NCBI GenBank assembly: GCA_945900785.1
Contig: CAMDJM010000002.1
Span: 45,724 to 109,723 of the forward strand
DNA from: Akkermansia muciniphila
Lineage (GTDB): Bacteria; Verrucomicrobiota; Verrucomicrobiia; Verrucomicrobiales; V1-33
Direction: 5' to 3'
DNA length: 64,000 bases
Shown here: in pieces, positions 36,501 to 43,821 of the stretch
Position numbering within the stretch: the stretch's first letter is position 1
Layout of the letters: each line of letters begins with the position of its first letter
The notes under the pieces: model-generated
What the model was told of the DNA's origin: nothing
What the model saw: only the letters and a program-made list of their open reading frames with translations
Databases searched by the model: none
Translations under genes and position numbers: made by a program

Positions 36501-36689
36501 GATTTCCACCTCCTCCGGAGCCAGGCCGGGGGACTCGGTGAGGATAATGACGGTAGGTTTAGTCAGGTCTGGCAGGACTTCCACCGGCAGGGTCAGGGTG
36601 GTCTGCACGCCCAGCACCATGAGGAGCAGGGCCAGGGCGGTGACAATGGCCCGGTTGTGCAGGGAAAAATGAATCAGTTTGTTCAGCAT
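33543..36689 (-). CDS. Heavy-metal-type RND efflux pump (CzcA/CusA family)
   Basis: This is an inner-membrane proton-driven pump of 1048 residues, with the twelve-helix RND layout in two halves and two large periplasmic loops. The N-terminus MLNKLIHFSLHNRAIVTALALLLMVLGV and PDLTKPTVIILTESPGLAPEEVE are typical of the metal (HME) branch. The TM4 proton-relay segment reads GMVVDDAIVDVENV, which is closer to the HAE (multidrug) branch VDDA pattern than to classical CzcA DxxxDGA or CusA MVDAAI. So the metal or other substrate is uncertain. The ORF track start (36785) is rejected: ATG 36689 starts at the family N-terminus and sits 1 nt after the adaptor stop. Confidence 0.88.
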   Translation of the reverse strand: MLNKLIHFSLHNRAIVTALALLLMVLGVQTTLTLPVEVLPDLTKPTVIILTESPGLAPEEVEINITQPIERSLLGVAGLTRLRSNSDVSLSLVYAEFGWGTDLYQARQFVQERLAGVRGSLPQGVEPFLTPAASLMGEILLVGVSSRDGKMLPRDVRTVADWTIRPRLQSIPGIAEVLNMGGGIKQIQVQPEPNRMAAHDVTFEELVTAAREASSNSTGGFINSSTTEIMVRNLAMSVQLEDIAGTVVKKTGDRPITIANVAKVEWGVEPMRGDGSVNGKRGVVMSITKAPGFDTLSLTAKIEEALAELQKTLPAGVEATVLFRQGDFIGHAIGNLKEAIRDGAIMVTLVIFLFLLNFRTTFITLMAMPLSFGITMLVFKWFGISVNSMTLGGLAVAIGMVVDDAIVDVENVFRRLRENAALPKPHPRLEVIARASGEVRNSILYATLLIILVFLPLLGLSGVEGRLFSPIAIATIISMVASFVVSLTTIPVLCSFLLRPKAGSHHKDGFITRSMKWLLEHTLLRFGLAQPFLMLGIVGMMVIGAFMLYPKMGKDFLPKFQEETALVSMTAAPGTSLEETNNIADVIEQQLLSIPEVHKVGRRLGRAERGDHVVPVSTAEFDVDFRAVPTTAVPQRSRAEILADVRKKVQSVPGTFSVVMGPLADRIGHMLSGVSAPVALKIFGPDLDKLRQLGIEIQGIAKTIPGFEDCKLDQQSVIAQLRIEANRERCAAYGITPGKLNATLATLLGGENVAALREGQREIDLAVRLPQEWRESPDKLAELPIEVPDGHGGVQRIPLRLIADVREAKGPNVIFRENAQRRFALAIKPSVRDVGTLVVELQNKVAEKVKLPEGYFVSYEGEFQAQKDASQRIAVLSSVVFIVIAFLLYGYFRSAFFAIQVLFDIPLALVGGLVFTWLKLNNISIATLVGFIAVAGVAARNSIMLISHYLHLMQHEGENFSKAMVIRGTRERLVPVLMTAISAGIGLLPLVLAGDQPGKEILHPVAVVIVGGLITSTLLGLGVTPTVFYTFGRKAAQQAIENEAPASH

Positions 36690-36690
36690 G

Positions 36691-37869
36691 TTAGCGCACT
36701 CCGGGGTTCGGGGTTTCCAGGGCGGGCTCATCCGCCTTTGGCTTGCGCCGCATGGCTGTGACCAGCAGCACGAGCAACAGGCCATTCGTGATCAGGGAAA
36801 AAATCGTCAGGGAGGAATTTTCCCCGCCGTGGTCATGTCCATCGCCGGCTCCAGCGGCGGCGCGTTTGGCTTTTTGATCTGGGGTGACTTCGCTGCCGTC
36901 TTCGTTGTGTTCATGGCCGTGGGCGGCATCCAGCGCGGCTTTAAGCGAGACGCTGCCTTTTCCGGCAAAACCGAGCGAGTAGGCGCCGATGGTGACGACT
37001 TCATCGCCCGCCAGCAGGCCGCTGGTGATCTCCACACTCTGATCATTCATGGCCCCGACCTGCACCGGGATCCTGACAAAGGTGTGCTTCAGCGACTCAT
37101 CGTAGTGGCGGCGGTAAACGACGCGGCTGGTGACATCGCCTTGGAGGGCAATGCGGGGGATGCTCATCACGCCCTCACGTTTTCCCAGCACGATGGAGAA
37201 CTCGGCCCTCATGCCCGGACGCAGCAGGTGCTCAGGATTCGGGACATGGAAAGCCGCTTCCAGAGTGCCGCTGGCGCTATCCGCATGGGTGCCGAGGTGG
37301 ACCATGGTGCTTTCAAAAACCTTGTCTCCCGCCGCATGGGCGCGGATGTGAGCAGTCTGGCCGGCTTTGAGTTTTCCGGCGAGATGTTCCGGCACGGCGG
37401 CGGCGGCTTCCACGGTGTCGAGATCCAAAATCTCGATCAGGCTGGTATCAGGCGTCACGGGTTGCCCGACTGCGACGTTGACCTGGGAAATCAGACCGCT
37501 GATCGGCGCGGTGATTTTGATGACAGGCGGGGGATCGCCAGGCTGGCGGCTCTCGATCCAGAGTAGTTCGTCGCCTTGGTGGGTCTCCACGTGGGGCCGC
37601 GCGAGGAGGGAATGGACGCGGCCGGGAATGCGGGTGCTGACGATGGCGGAATTTCCTGGCAGGACTTCGATGCGCCCCAGGGCAAAGGCGGTTTCCTCGA
37701 AGTCGATTTCCTCCACTTCGACGGTTTCGATCTTGAGGTTTTTCTCGCCGGTTTCATCGAGAATCACGGTGTTGGCAGCTTCTTCCGGCGTGACGGCAGC
37801 CTGCAATCCTGACGGAACGACAGAAAGCAAAAGGGAAAGGAGTAAGAGGTGTTTTTTCATGGGTGGCAT
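36691..37869 (-). CDS. RND efflux periplasmic adaptor (CzcB/CusB-like) with C-terminal membrane helix
   Basis: This membrane fusion protein should link the inner-membrane pump to the outer-membrane channel. The signal peptide (KHLLLLSLLLSVVPSGLQA) is followed by barrel-sandwich motifs (RIPGRVHSLLARPHVETHQGDELLWIESRQPGD, ITAPISGLISQVNVAVGQPVTPDTSLIEILDLD), a beta barrel (LRPGMRAEFSIVLGKREGVMSIPRIAL) and a membrane-proximal domain. Oddities are a His/acid-rich linker (AHGHEHNEDGSE...GDGHDHGGE), which could chelate metal, and a C-terminal transmembrane helix LTIFSLITNGLLLVLLVTAM. A C-terminal anchor is unusual for this family. 392 residues. AGGA lies before the ATG at 37869; an ATG three codons later is possible. 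Confidence 0.88.
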   Translation of the reverse strand: MPPMKKHLLLLSLLLSVVPSGLQAAVTPEEAANTVILDETGEKNLKIETVEVEEIDFEETAFALGRIEVLPGNSAIVSTRIPGRVHSLLARPHVETHQGDELLWIESRQPGDPPPVIKITAPISGLISQVNVAVGQPVTPDTSLIEILDLDTVEAAAAVPEHLAGKLKAGQTAHIRAHAAGDKVFESTMVHLGTHADSASGTLEAAFHVPNPEHLLRPGMRAEFSIVLGKREGVMSIPRIALQGDVTSRVVYRRHYDESLKHTFVRIPVQVGAMNDQSVEITSGLLAGDEVVTIGAYSLGFAGKGSVSLKAALDAAHGHEHNEDGSEVTPDQKAKRAAAGAGDGHDHGGENSSLTIFSLITNGLLLVLLVTAMRRKPKADEPALETPNPGVR

Positions 37870-37890
37870 GGAGTCCTGGCAAGATAAATT

Positions 37891-39108
37891 TTAGCGTCCC
37901 ATCGCTGCCTGATAGCGGATGCGGGCGAGGTGAAAAGCGCGGAGGGCGTCGAGATTGGCCTGCTCGATGGCGAGGCGATTCCCGCGGGAGCGGAGGACAT
38001 CCGCGAGGAGGATTCCGGGCTGGGATTGTTGATAGAAGGCGGCGATTTTTTCTTCCAGACTGCGCGCTTTGGGCAGGAGGACGGTGGCCGTTTCGTCGAG
38101 GATGCGGCGGGCGGCTTTCATTTCCCCAAGGGCGGCCATGGCTTCGGCGCGCACATTGGCTGCCAGAGCTTCGGCTTCTTTTTCGGCCCGTGCGGTGGCG
38201 GCCTGGGCTTCCTGAATTTTGCCTTCGTTTTTATTCCAAAAGGGGAGCGGCAGGGAGAATTTCAGACCTATGATGCCGTCTGTTTGCAGGCCATCCGGCG
38301 CATCTTCCGCGCGGTCCACTTCGGCGTTGAGGCCCACGCCGGCGTCGGCCCATTGGTTGACTTTGGCCAAGGCAATCCCCTGCCGCGCGGCGTCGATTCT
38401 GGCCTGTGCAGCGAGATAATCGGCGCGGGCACCGAGATTGGGACTGGCGGTGGATGGCAGTGATGCATCAGGCAGGCTGCCCGTGAATTCCACGGTATCC
38501 GAAACCGGCACTCCCAACAGGGGGCGGGCCTCACCGGTGAGGGTGGCACGCTCGGATTCCAGAGTTAGGAGATCCAGGGAGAGCTGCGAGGCTTCGAGTT
38601 CAAACTGGGTGGCCTCCAGCCCCGAGCCTTCGGCGGAGGCGGCGATCTTCACGGCGGTGGCCGCCAATTCCCGGCTGTTGGCGATTTGCTTTTCCTTCAA
38701 CGCCCGGCTGGCTTCCAGGCTGAGGATTTTCACCACCACGCTGCGCAGCGCGGAGCCCAGCTTGACCTCCGCAGCCATGACTTCTGCCTCTGCCGTGGCG
38801 ACTTCGGCCTGCGAGAGGGCTTTCTCCAGGCGCAAGCGGTTCGTGAGAGGGAAATGCTGCACAAAGCCGACGCCGAAGGAGAACTCGCGCCCCCGGACAT
38901 TGGGGCGCAGCTCGGATTCCAGCTCAGGATTGGAAAGCCGGCCGGAGCCCAGTAAACGGGCACGGGCTTCCTCAATACTGAAGCGGGCTGCAGCCAGGTC
39001 AGGATTGTGCGCTATGGCGTAGGTGACGGCGGAATCGATGGTGAAGCGCGCGGCCATGCTGGTGGCAGCGGTGGCGAAAAAGGCTAGAATTAATAGTGAC
39101 CGGAACAT
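37891..39108 (-). CDS. TolC-family outer-membrane efflux channel (CzcC/CusC-like)
   Basis: This is the outer-membrane component of the tripartite pump. Start 39108 gives a signal peptide (MFRSLLILAFFATAATSMAARF); the ORF start at 39237 adds a non-family leader. Two OEP-type helical hairpins are seen: AHNPDLAAARFSIEEARARLLGSGRLSNPELE with GFVQHFPLTNRLRLEKALSQAEVATAEAEVMAAE, and in the second half LPFWNKNEGKIQEAQAATARAEKEAEALAANV. About 405 residues. Order tolC-like, adaptor, pump on one strand is that of czcCBA operons. Confidence 0.9.
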   Translation of the reverse strand: MFRSLLILAFFATAATSMAARFTIDSAVTYAIAHNPDLAAARFSIEEARARLLGSGRLSNPELESELRPNVRGREFSFGVGFVQHFPLTNRLRLEKALSQAEVATAEAEVMAAEVKLGSALRSVVVKILSLEASRALKEKQIANSRELAATAVKIAASAEGSGLEATQFELEASQLSLDLLTLESERATLTGEARPLLGVPVSDTVEFTGSLPDASLPSTASPNLGARADYLAAQARIDAARQGIALAKVNQWADAGVGLNAEVDRAEDAPDGLQTDGIIGLKFSLPLPFWNKNEGKIQEAQAATARAEKEAEALAANVRAEAMAALGEMKAARRILDETATVLLPKARSLEEKIAAFYQQSQPGILLADVLRSRGNRLAIEQANLDALRAFHLARIRYQAAMGR

Positions 39109-39278
39109 GGAAAGTATATTGATTGATATTGGCACTGCTACTGCGGGTGCCTTAATGATGCTCGTGAGGCATTGGACCTGCAGCAACCCGTCTTGTTTTA
39201 GTCCCGCATTGAGGCGGCAGCGGCGTGCTGATGGCACGGCAGGGTGGTGGGGGGCAGGATTCTCCGGAATATTGGAAA

Positions 39279-39292
39279 CCGCCTAAAGGCGG
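39279..39292. repeat. Short hairpin in gap upstream of the channel gene
   Basis: CCGCCT-AA-AGGCGG makes a compact 6-bp stem inside the 265-nt gap between the Cys-rich gene and the TolC-like gene. Context (AAACCGCCTAAAGGCGGAACTCC) looks like a dispersed intergenic repeat unit. No gene is visible in this gap. Confidence 0.4.
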
Positions 39293-39373
39293 AACTCCAA
39301 CCTGACCGGGACCGGATCCCATGTCCCAACATAAGAAGAAGTGCAAAGGAAGCGGAAATCTCCTGGAGGTCTT

Positions 39374-39856
39374 TCAAATCAACATCACGATCGTCTGAGC
39401 CACCATCTGCGGCATTGGCGGACTGCCATACTCAGGAGGCTCCGGACTGATTTTTCCCGGTAAACAGACGGTGAGCACCGCAAAATCCGGCAATTGCAGG
39501 GCCGGAGGCAAATCAAAAAAGATGGGCACAGGCGGGTGCAACACTGGAGGCAAGCCAGTGATGAGCAATGGCTCACGAATTTCCTTGTGCGGGTGCTGCG
39601 GCTGATCTTCAGGAGCTTGATCCGTGGGCGAAGTCCCGGCTTCCGCCGACCCGCAACAAACCAATAATGCAGCCTTTTTTTCAACCAGCCCGGATGAGTC
39701 ATGTTCAGGATGACATTCCTCAGCCACACAAGTGGACTCCGCCGATTTTGCCCCCGTGCATTCGCAAAAAAATCCAGCCTGAATTCCAAAAATCTGCATC
39801 AGGGCCATGGCGAAAACCGCCAGGGTCATGATGGACTTTTTGAATTTGGCAGACAT
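39374..39856 (-). CDS. Secreted Cys/His/Pro-containing small protein at head of efflux operon
   Basis: The start at 39856 gives a signal-peptide-like N-terminus (MSAKFKKSIMTLAVFAMALMQIFGIQAGFF); the ORF track start at 40051 is in upstream control DNA. The 160-residue protein then has CECTGAKSAESTCVAEECHPEHD and, further on, VCCGSAEAG, giving a Cys/His-rich region, followed by a proline-rich tail (LPPVLHPPVPIFFDLPPALQLP). No family was recognised. Position before the tripartite pump genes, 265 nt upstream on the same strand, suggests a metal-binding or sensing accessory role, by inference only. Confidence 0.6.
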   Translation of the reverse strand: MSAKFKKSIMTLAVFAMALMQIFGIQAGFFCECTGAKSAESTCVAEECHPEHDSSGLVEKKAALLVCCGSAEAGTSPTDQAPEDQPQHPHKEIREPLLITGLPPVLHPPVPIFFDLPPALQLPDFAVLTVCLPGKISPEPPEYGSPPMPQMVAQTIVMLI

Positions 39857-39895
39857 GATGAAGGCTGTTTGGGGAAGTTTGGACTTTCCCGGAAA

Positions 39896-39918
39896 GCGGA
39901 GTCCACGGAGGACTCCGC
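39896..39918. repeat. 9-bp stem hairpin upstream of Cys-rich gene
   Basis: GCGGAGTCC (39896-39904), loop ACGGA, and GGACTCCGC (39910-39918) form a perfect inverted repeat in the presumed 5' leader of the efflux operon. A second small palindrome, CTTTCCCGGAAAG, adjoins it. Role unknown; could be an RNA element or a repeat insertion. Confidence 0.5.
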
Positions 39919-39961
39919 CTAGGATTGAGACGCCCGGGACGACGCATCTATCGAATATTTT

Positions 39962-39988
39962 TTCGAAATTGCAAATATTTGCTTCGAA
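39962..39988. promoter_or_regulatory. Palindromic operator-like site upstream of efflux operon
   Basis: The 12-bp palindrome GCAAATATTTGC (39971-39982) is flanked by TTCGAA on both sides (39962-39967, 39983-39988), in an AT-rich patch within GC-rich DNA. Its place 100 nt upstream of the Cys-rich gene fits a binding site for a metal-responsive repressor. No regulator gene lies next to it. Confidence 0.45.
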
Positions 39989-40229
39989 ATGACGGGAACC
40001 GACCCTGCCGGGCAATCGGGTGGGGCGGCACCTCATCACCAAGCAGGCCAAAACTGGAGCTTTTGCGGTGAACTGCGTAGGGTGAAGACCCCATGGTGCA
40101 GAAGGACCTTTTCAACTATCCGTTGCAGACGAGCACTTGGCCCGCCTGACTTGGAGAGGGTTTTTCCAACCCAAGTCCAGCATGAGTGGACGCCAGCAAG
40201 GATGCAACTTCCAACTTACAACAACTTTT

Positions 40230-40493
40230 ATGAATGAAACCTTTGACTTTGATAGTGACCTTGCTGGTCCCGATGATGCAGTAATGGAATCAGCCGCCCT
40301 GTCCTCTGCCCCACTTGGACCTCCAATCCCAACCATGGTGTGGAATGATCCGGCAGGCAGTGCCGGCTTGCGCGCAGCGGTGCCACCGGATACCGATCCT
40401 GAAAATATTACGGAGCAATTGGTGGATGCCGGTAATGAGCAAGCCGGAAGCGAACAACGGCAGGCCGCTCAGGAAGTTTTTGCAAAACCCTGA
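40230..40493 (+). CDS. Possible small acidic protein, weakly supported
   Basis: An 88-residue ORF from ATG 40230 reads MNETFDFDSDLAGPDDAVMESAALSS and ends AQEVFAKP. It is acidic, without domains, signal peptide or Shine-Dalgarno site, and lies between efflux control DNA and the acetate kinase remnant. It may be a chance ORF. The region 39989-40229 shows no gene. Confidence 0.2.
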   Translation: MNETFDFDSDLAGPDDAVMESAALSSAPLGPPIPTMVWNDPAGSAGLRAAVPPDTDPENITEQLVDAGNEQAGSEQRQAAQEVFAKP

Positions 40494-40508
40494 ACCAGTT
40501 TTCCTCAG

Positions 40509-40800
40509 GTGGCTTGCTTCGACACTTCATTTCACCATACCCTGCCCCGCGTGGCGGCAATATTGCCATTGCCGCGCCGGTTCGAAGCCACCGGTCTCAA
40601 ATCCGGTCTGCCTGGGGTATCGGAGTCCAGCTCTGACGTGCGTGACCTGCTGGCCATGGGAGCCACAGATGTCAGGGCCGCAGAAGCGGTCGCACTGTTC
40701 TGCTTTCAGGCAACCAAATGGATCGGGGCCTTTGCCGCAGCTCTGAGTGGTTTGAATACACTGGTATTCGCCGGGGGCATCGGAGAAAATCCTGACAAAT
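40509..40800 (+). pseudogene. ackA: Acetate kinase (ackA) remnant with internal deletion
   Basis: Two acetate kinase blocks are fused in one frame: VACFDTSFHHTLPRVAAILPLPRRF (matches the central VFDTAFH..MP..A..Y.LP region) and SGLPGVSESSSDVRDLLAMG...ATKWIGAFAAALSGLNTLVFAGGIGEN (matches the SGvSsDmReL ... iGayaAal.GlD.lvFTgGIGEN region). About 100 residues that normally lie between them, and the whole N-terminus, are missing. The frame runs on into sequence antisense to the following ATPase gene. It is thus a relic of a phosphotransacetylase/acetate kinase locus. Confidence 0.8.
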
Positions 40801-40872
40801 ACCTTGATAATCACAGCACGTCGCCGTTCCAGGAGCAGGACGGCGACACTGCCCTGCCCTTCTCTGCTCTGC

Positions 40873-42129
40873 TCAGGATGCCAGACCACCGAGAAACCGG
40901 ATTTCGGAAAGCGCGGTCAGTCCATCGCGCACCTTGTTAACGGCATCTGCCAACAGAAATCGGGTGCCGGTGGCTTTGGCATGGGAGGCCAGGGTCGCTG
41001 CATCAGCACCATGCAGAATGAGCTTGCTGGCATCTGCATCCAGCCTCCAGGTTTCAAAAATACCGACCCTCCCATCAAATCCGGTGCCGGCACATGTGTC
41101 GCAGCCCTTACCATACCATAGCATGGCGTGAGCCTCCAGAGCATTCTCGCTGAACCAGCGGCGCTCCTCATCCGTTAGAGGAGCGCGGGTGCGGCATTGG
41201 GCACAAAGGCGGCGCACCAGGCGCTGTGCCAGGCAAAGTCCCAGCGCCGCGCTGATCTCCCAGTCCTTCACCCCGTTGTTCCGGAGGGCCGTGACTGCCC
41301 CCACCGCATCCCGGGCATGAATCGTGGAAAGCACCGTGAGGCCGGTGCCCGCAGCCGTAATGGCAACATGGGCGCTTTCCGGGTCCCTGATCTCTCCTAC
41401 CAGCAGGTAGTCAGGATCAAGCCTCAACATGGCGCGGATGGCTTCCGGGAAATTAAGGCCCCGCTTCGCATTTACCTGGATCTGGGTGATGCCATCAAGA
41501 TTGCATTCCACTGGATCCTCCACCGTGACGATGCTGCAGGGCAGCGACTGCAACTCCCGAAGCATCGAATAAAGCGTGGATGTTTTCCCGGAACCGACCG
41601 GACCACAAACCAACAACATGCCCTGCCTGCCATCCAACCAGTGACGAAGGCGGGATTGGTCCATTTCCGCCATGCCCAAGCCGTCAAGCTGCAGCACCGG
41701 CCGCTTGGTGTTGAGCAGCCGCATCCCCACCATTTCCCCATCCGGAGTAGGAGCGACGGTGGTGCGGAACTCCATCAAAATTCCCCCTGTTTCCATGGTC
41801 CCATGCCCATGCTCCGGCCTTGCCAGCGCGGTGGCATCTATTCCGCATAAGGTTTTGAAAAAGGCGACCATCCGGTGGCCGGAAAAATTGGGCACCACTG
41901 CCACATCATGCAGCACCCCATCCACCCGCAGCCGGATCCGGGTTTCCAGTGTCCCCGGCTCAAGATGAATATCGGACGCCTTCCATTGCACCGCATCAGC
42001 TACCAAGGCCATGGCCCAGTCTTCGGTGTGGGATTCGTCAGGGGAGCGGGGCATCGCGACCAGAGCTTGATGAAAGCGGGGAGCGAGGCGGGATTCCACA
42101 TTTCTCGGATTGGCGGGAGAGCTGGACAT
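40873..42129 (-). CDS. GspE/PilB-family secretion or pilus ATPase
   Basis: This hexameric ATPase type powers type II secretion or type IV pilus assembly. The 418-residue protein has the N2 domain start VADAVQWKASDIHLEPGTLETRIRLRVDGVL, Walker A GPVGSGKTST, Asp box VTVEDPVE, Walker B LLVGEIRDPESA, His box LSTIHARDA, and a Cys4 zinc site (CAQC...CDTC). It lacks the N-terminal T2SSE_N domain usually found in GspE/PilB, so it is shorter. No pilin, GspF or secretin gene is adjacent, so the partner system lies elsewhere or the gene is isolated. The 3' end overlaps the acetate-kinase frame on the other strand. Confidence 0.88.
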   Translation of the reverse strand: MSSSPANPRNVESRLAPRFHQALVAMPRSPDESHTEDWAMALVADAVQWKASDIHLEPGTLETRIRLRVDGVLHDVAVVPNFSGHRMVAFFKTLCGIDATALARPEHGHGTMETGGILMEFRTTVAPTPDGEMVGMRLLNTKRPVLQLDGLGMAEMDQSRLRHWLDGRQGMLLVCGPVGSGKTSTLYSMLRELQSLPCSIVTVEDPVECNLDGITQIQVNAKRGLNFPEAIRAMLRLDPDYLLVGEIRDPESAHVAITAAGTGLTVLSTIHARDAVGAVTALRNNGVKDWEISAALGLCLAQRLVRRLCAQCRTRAPLTDEERRWFSENALEAHAMLWYGKGCDTCAGTGFDGRVGIFETWRLDADASKLILHGADAATLASHAKATGTRFLLADAVNKVRDGLTALSEIRFLGGLAS

Positions 42130-42219
42130 TTTGAAGGGAACGTTTCAGTTTAAAAATAAGTCACCCGGTCGCTGGGCTTCCCTGCGGCGGAGGGAGGAGC
42201 GGCACTGGGCGGCAAGGCT

Positions 42220-43554
42220 GTGTCCCGGATAATCCGTTTTTGGCACCCCGATGACTATGGGGTGTATCCCCACCGTTCGCGCAAAGCAAGAACTCCCCTC
42301 AGAGGTAAGGCCAGCCCCCGGCCAAGCTGGATACCAGCCACCTCACCCAACAAACCGAAAACAGCCGCGCCACGGTTGGCCCTTTGCCAGAACTTCGGGA
42401 TTCCATCTGCACAGCATGTTGACAGAAGCGGTGGAGCCTGGAGCGGTCTTGCAGTGCACCCGGGGCGCGCCGCCCGGACAACTTGGAACTCAAAGCAAAC
42501 CGGTGCCGACCGTCTCACTCTCGGAGGTGCCCTCGCTGCAAATATTCACGGCCGTGGTCTTCGCCTGCCGCCCATCGTCGGTGACGTCGAAGCCTTCACC
42601 CTGATTGGTCCCAACGGTCTTTCGCACCTATGTTCCCGCACCGAAAACGCCGACCTCTTCCGTCTCGCCATCGGCGGCTACGGATTGTTTGGGATCATCG
42701 CCGATGTAACGCTCCGTCTCATGCCGCGCGTGCCCGTGCAACGCAGCGTTGAGATATTGACCCTTGAAGAACTCGTGAGCGTGCCTGAATTGCGCGACAC
42801 CACCGTATGGCTCTTCGGCGACTTTCAATTCTCCATCGACGAAAATTCGCCTGACTTCCTGCAGCGCGGTGTATTCTCAGCCTATTGTCGCTGCGACGAA
42901 CCGCCCATAGAATTTGCTGCACAGCACCAATTGCGTAAGTCCGACTGGGAAGAACTTATGTGGCTTGCCCACACTGATCGCGCGAAGGCGTGGGATGTTT
43001 ACTCCCGTTTCTACCGGTCCACGCACGGGCAGCGCTATTGGAGCGATACCCATCAGCTCAGCGTTTACCTGGACCAATATCACACCGCGCCCGACCACCG
43101 TCTCGTTTCACAGTGTCCGTGCAGCGAAATGATATCCGAGCTCTATGTTCCCCGTGACGTCCTCCGCGAGTTTATGAGCCGCGCCAGCGACTTGCTTCGC
43201 TCTGGCGAAACGCCCGTCATCTACGGCACCATCCGGCTCATTGAGCGCGACACCGAAACCCTGCTCGCCTGGGCGCGCGAGCCGTGGGCCTGCATCATCT
43301 TCAACCTCCATTGCGAACACTCACCCGTTGGTTTGGCGTGTGCGGCCTCCGCCTTCCGTGCCCTTATCGGGATTGCCCTGTCTTTAGGAGGTAGTTTTTA
43401 CCTCACCTACCATCGCTGGGCCAGCCGTAGCCAAGTCGAAGCCGCTCACCCAAACTTCCGAAAGTTTCTCGCCGAAAAAAAAGCCCGGGATCCTGCCGGG
43501 ATCTTCAGCAGCGACTGGTATCTCCATCACAGAGATCTTTTCGCCGAGCAGTAA
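42220..43554 (+). pseudogene. FAD-linked oxidase (FAD_binding_4-type), N-terminally truncated
   Basis: From about 42511 the frame matches vanillyl-alcohol-oxidase-type flavoproteins: LTLGGALAANIHGRGLRLPPIVGDVEAFTLIGPNG is the second half of the FAD-binding domain, and AIGGYGLFGIIADVTLRLMP and the C-terminal HPNFRKFLAEKKARDPAGIFSSDWY follow. The first 96 codons (42220-42510) show no resemblance to the expected FAD P-loop region, so the gene seems to have lost its 5' part and been joined to unrelated DNA. The remaining 350 codons are undisturbed, which suggests recent damage. GC at third positions looks lower than in neighbours, consistent with acquired DNA. Confidence 0.65.
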
Positions 43555-43821
43555 AACACCACGAGGCTGCTATATTTTATGTATTCCTTTGCAGCGCGGA
43601 ATTTATTGCTGGCTTGGCTCGTTGATTGAGCAAACGAATCACCCAAAAGGCGCACCAGTCCAGGTTGGGTAATAGACCGTTCGCCCCAAGCCTCCACGCG
43701 CCCCATGTCGCTTCCTGCGGACCCAACCCTGAGCCATGGTGCCTCCAAGGGGTCTGGAAGGTTCCGTTTACAAAGCCGCCAGCGTAGACGAAAGATGGCG
43801 ATCTCTATTTTACTGCCCTGC

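Noticed and set aside
40137-40493. 118-residue start variant of the small acidic ORF
   Set aside because: The first 31 residues lie in control-region DNA; even the shorter version is only weakly supported.
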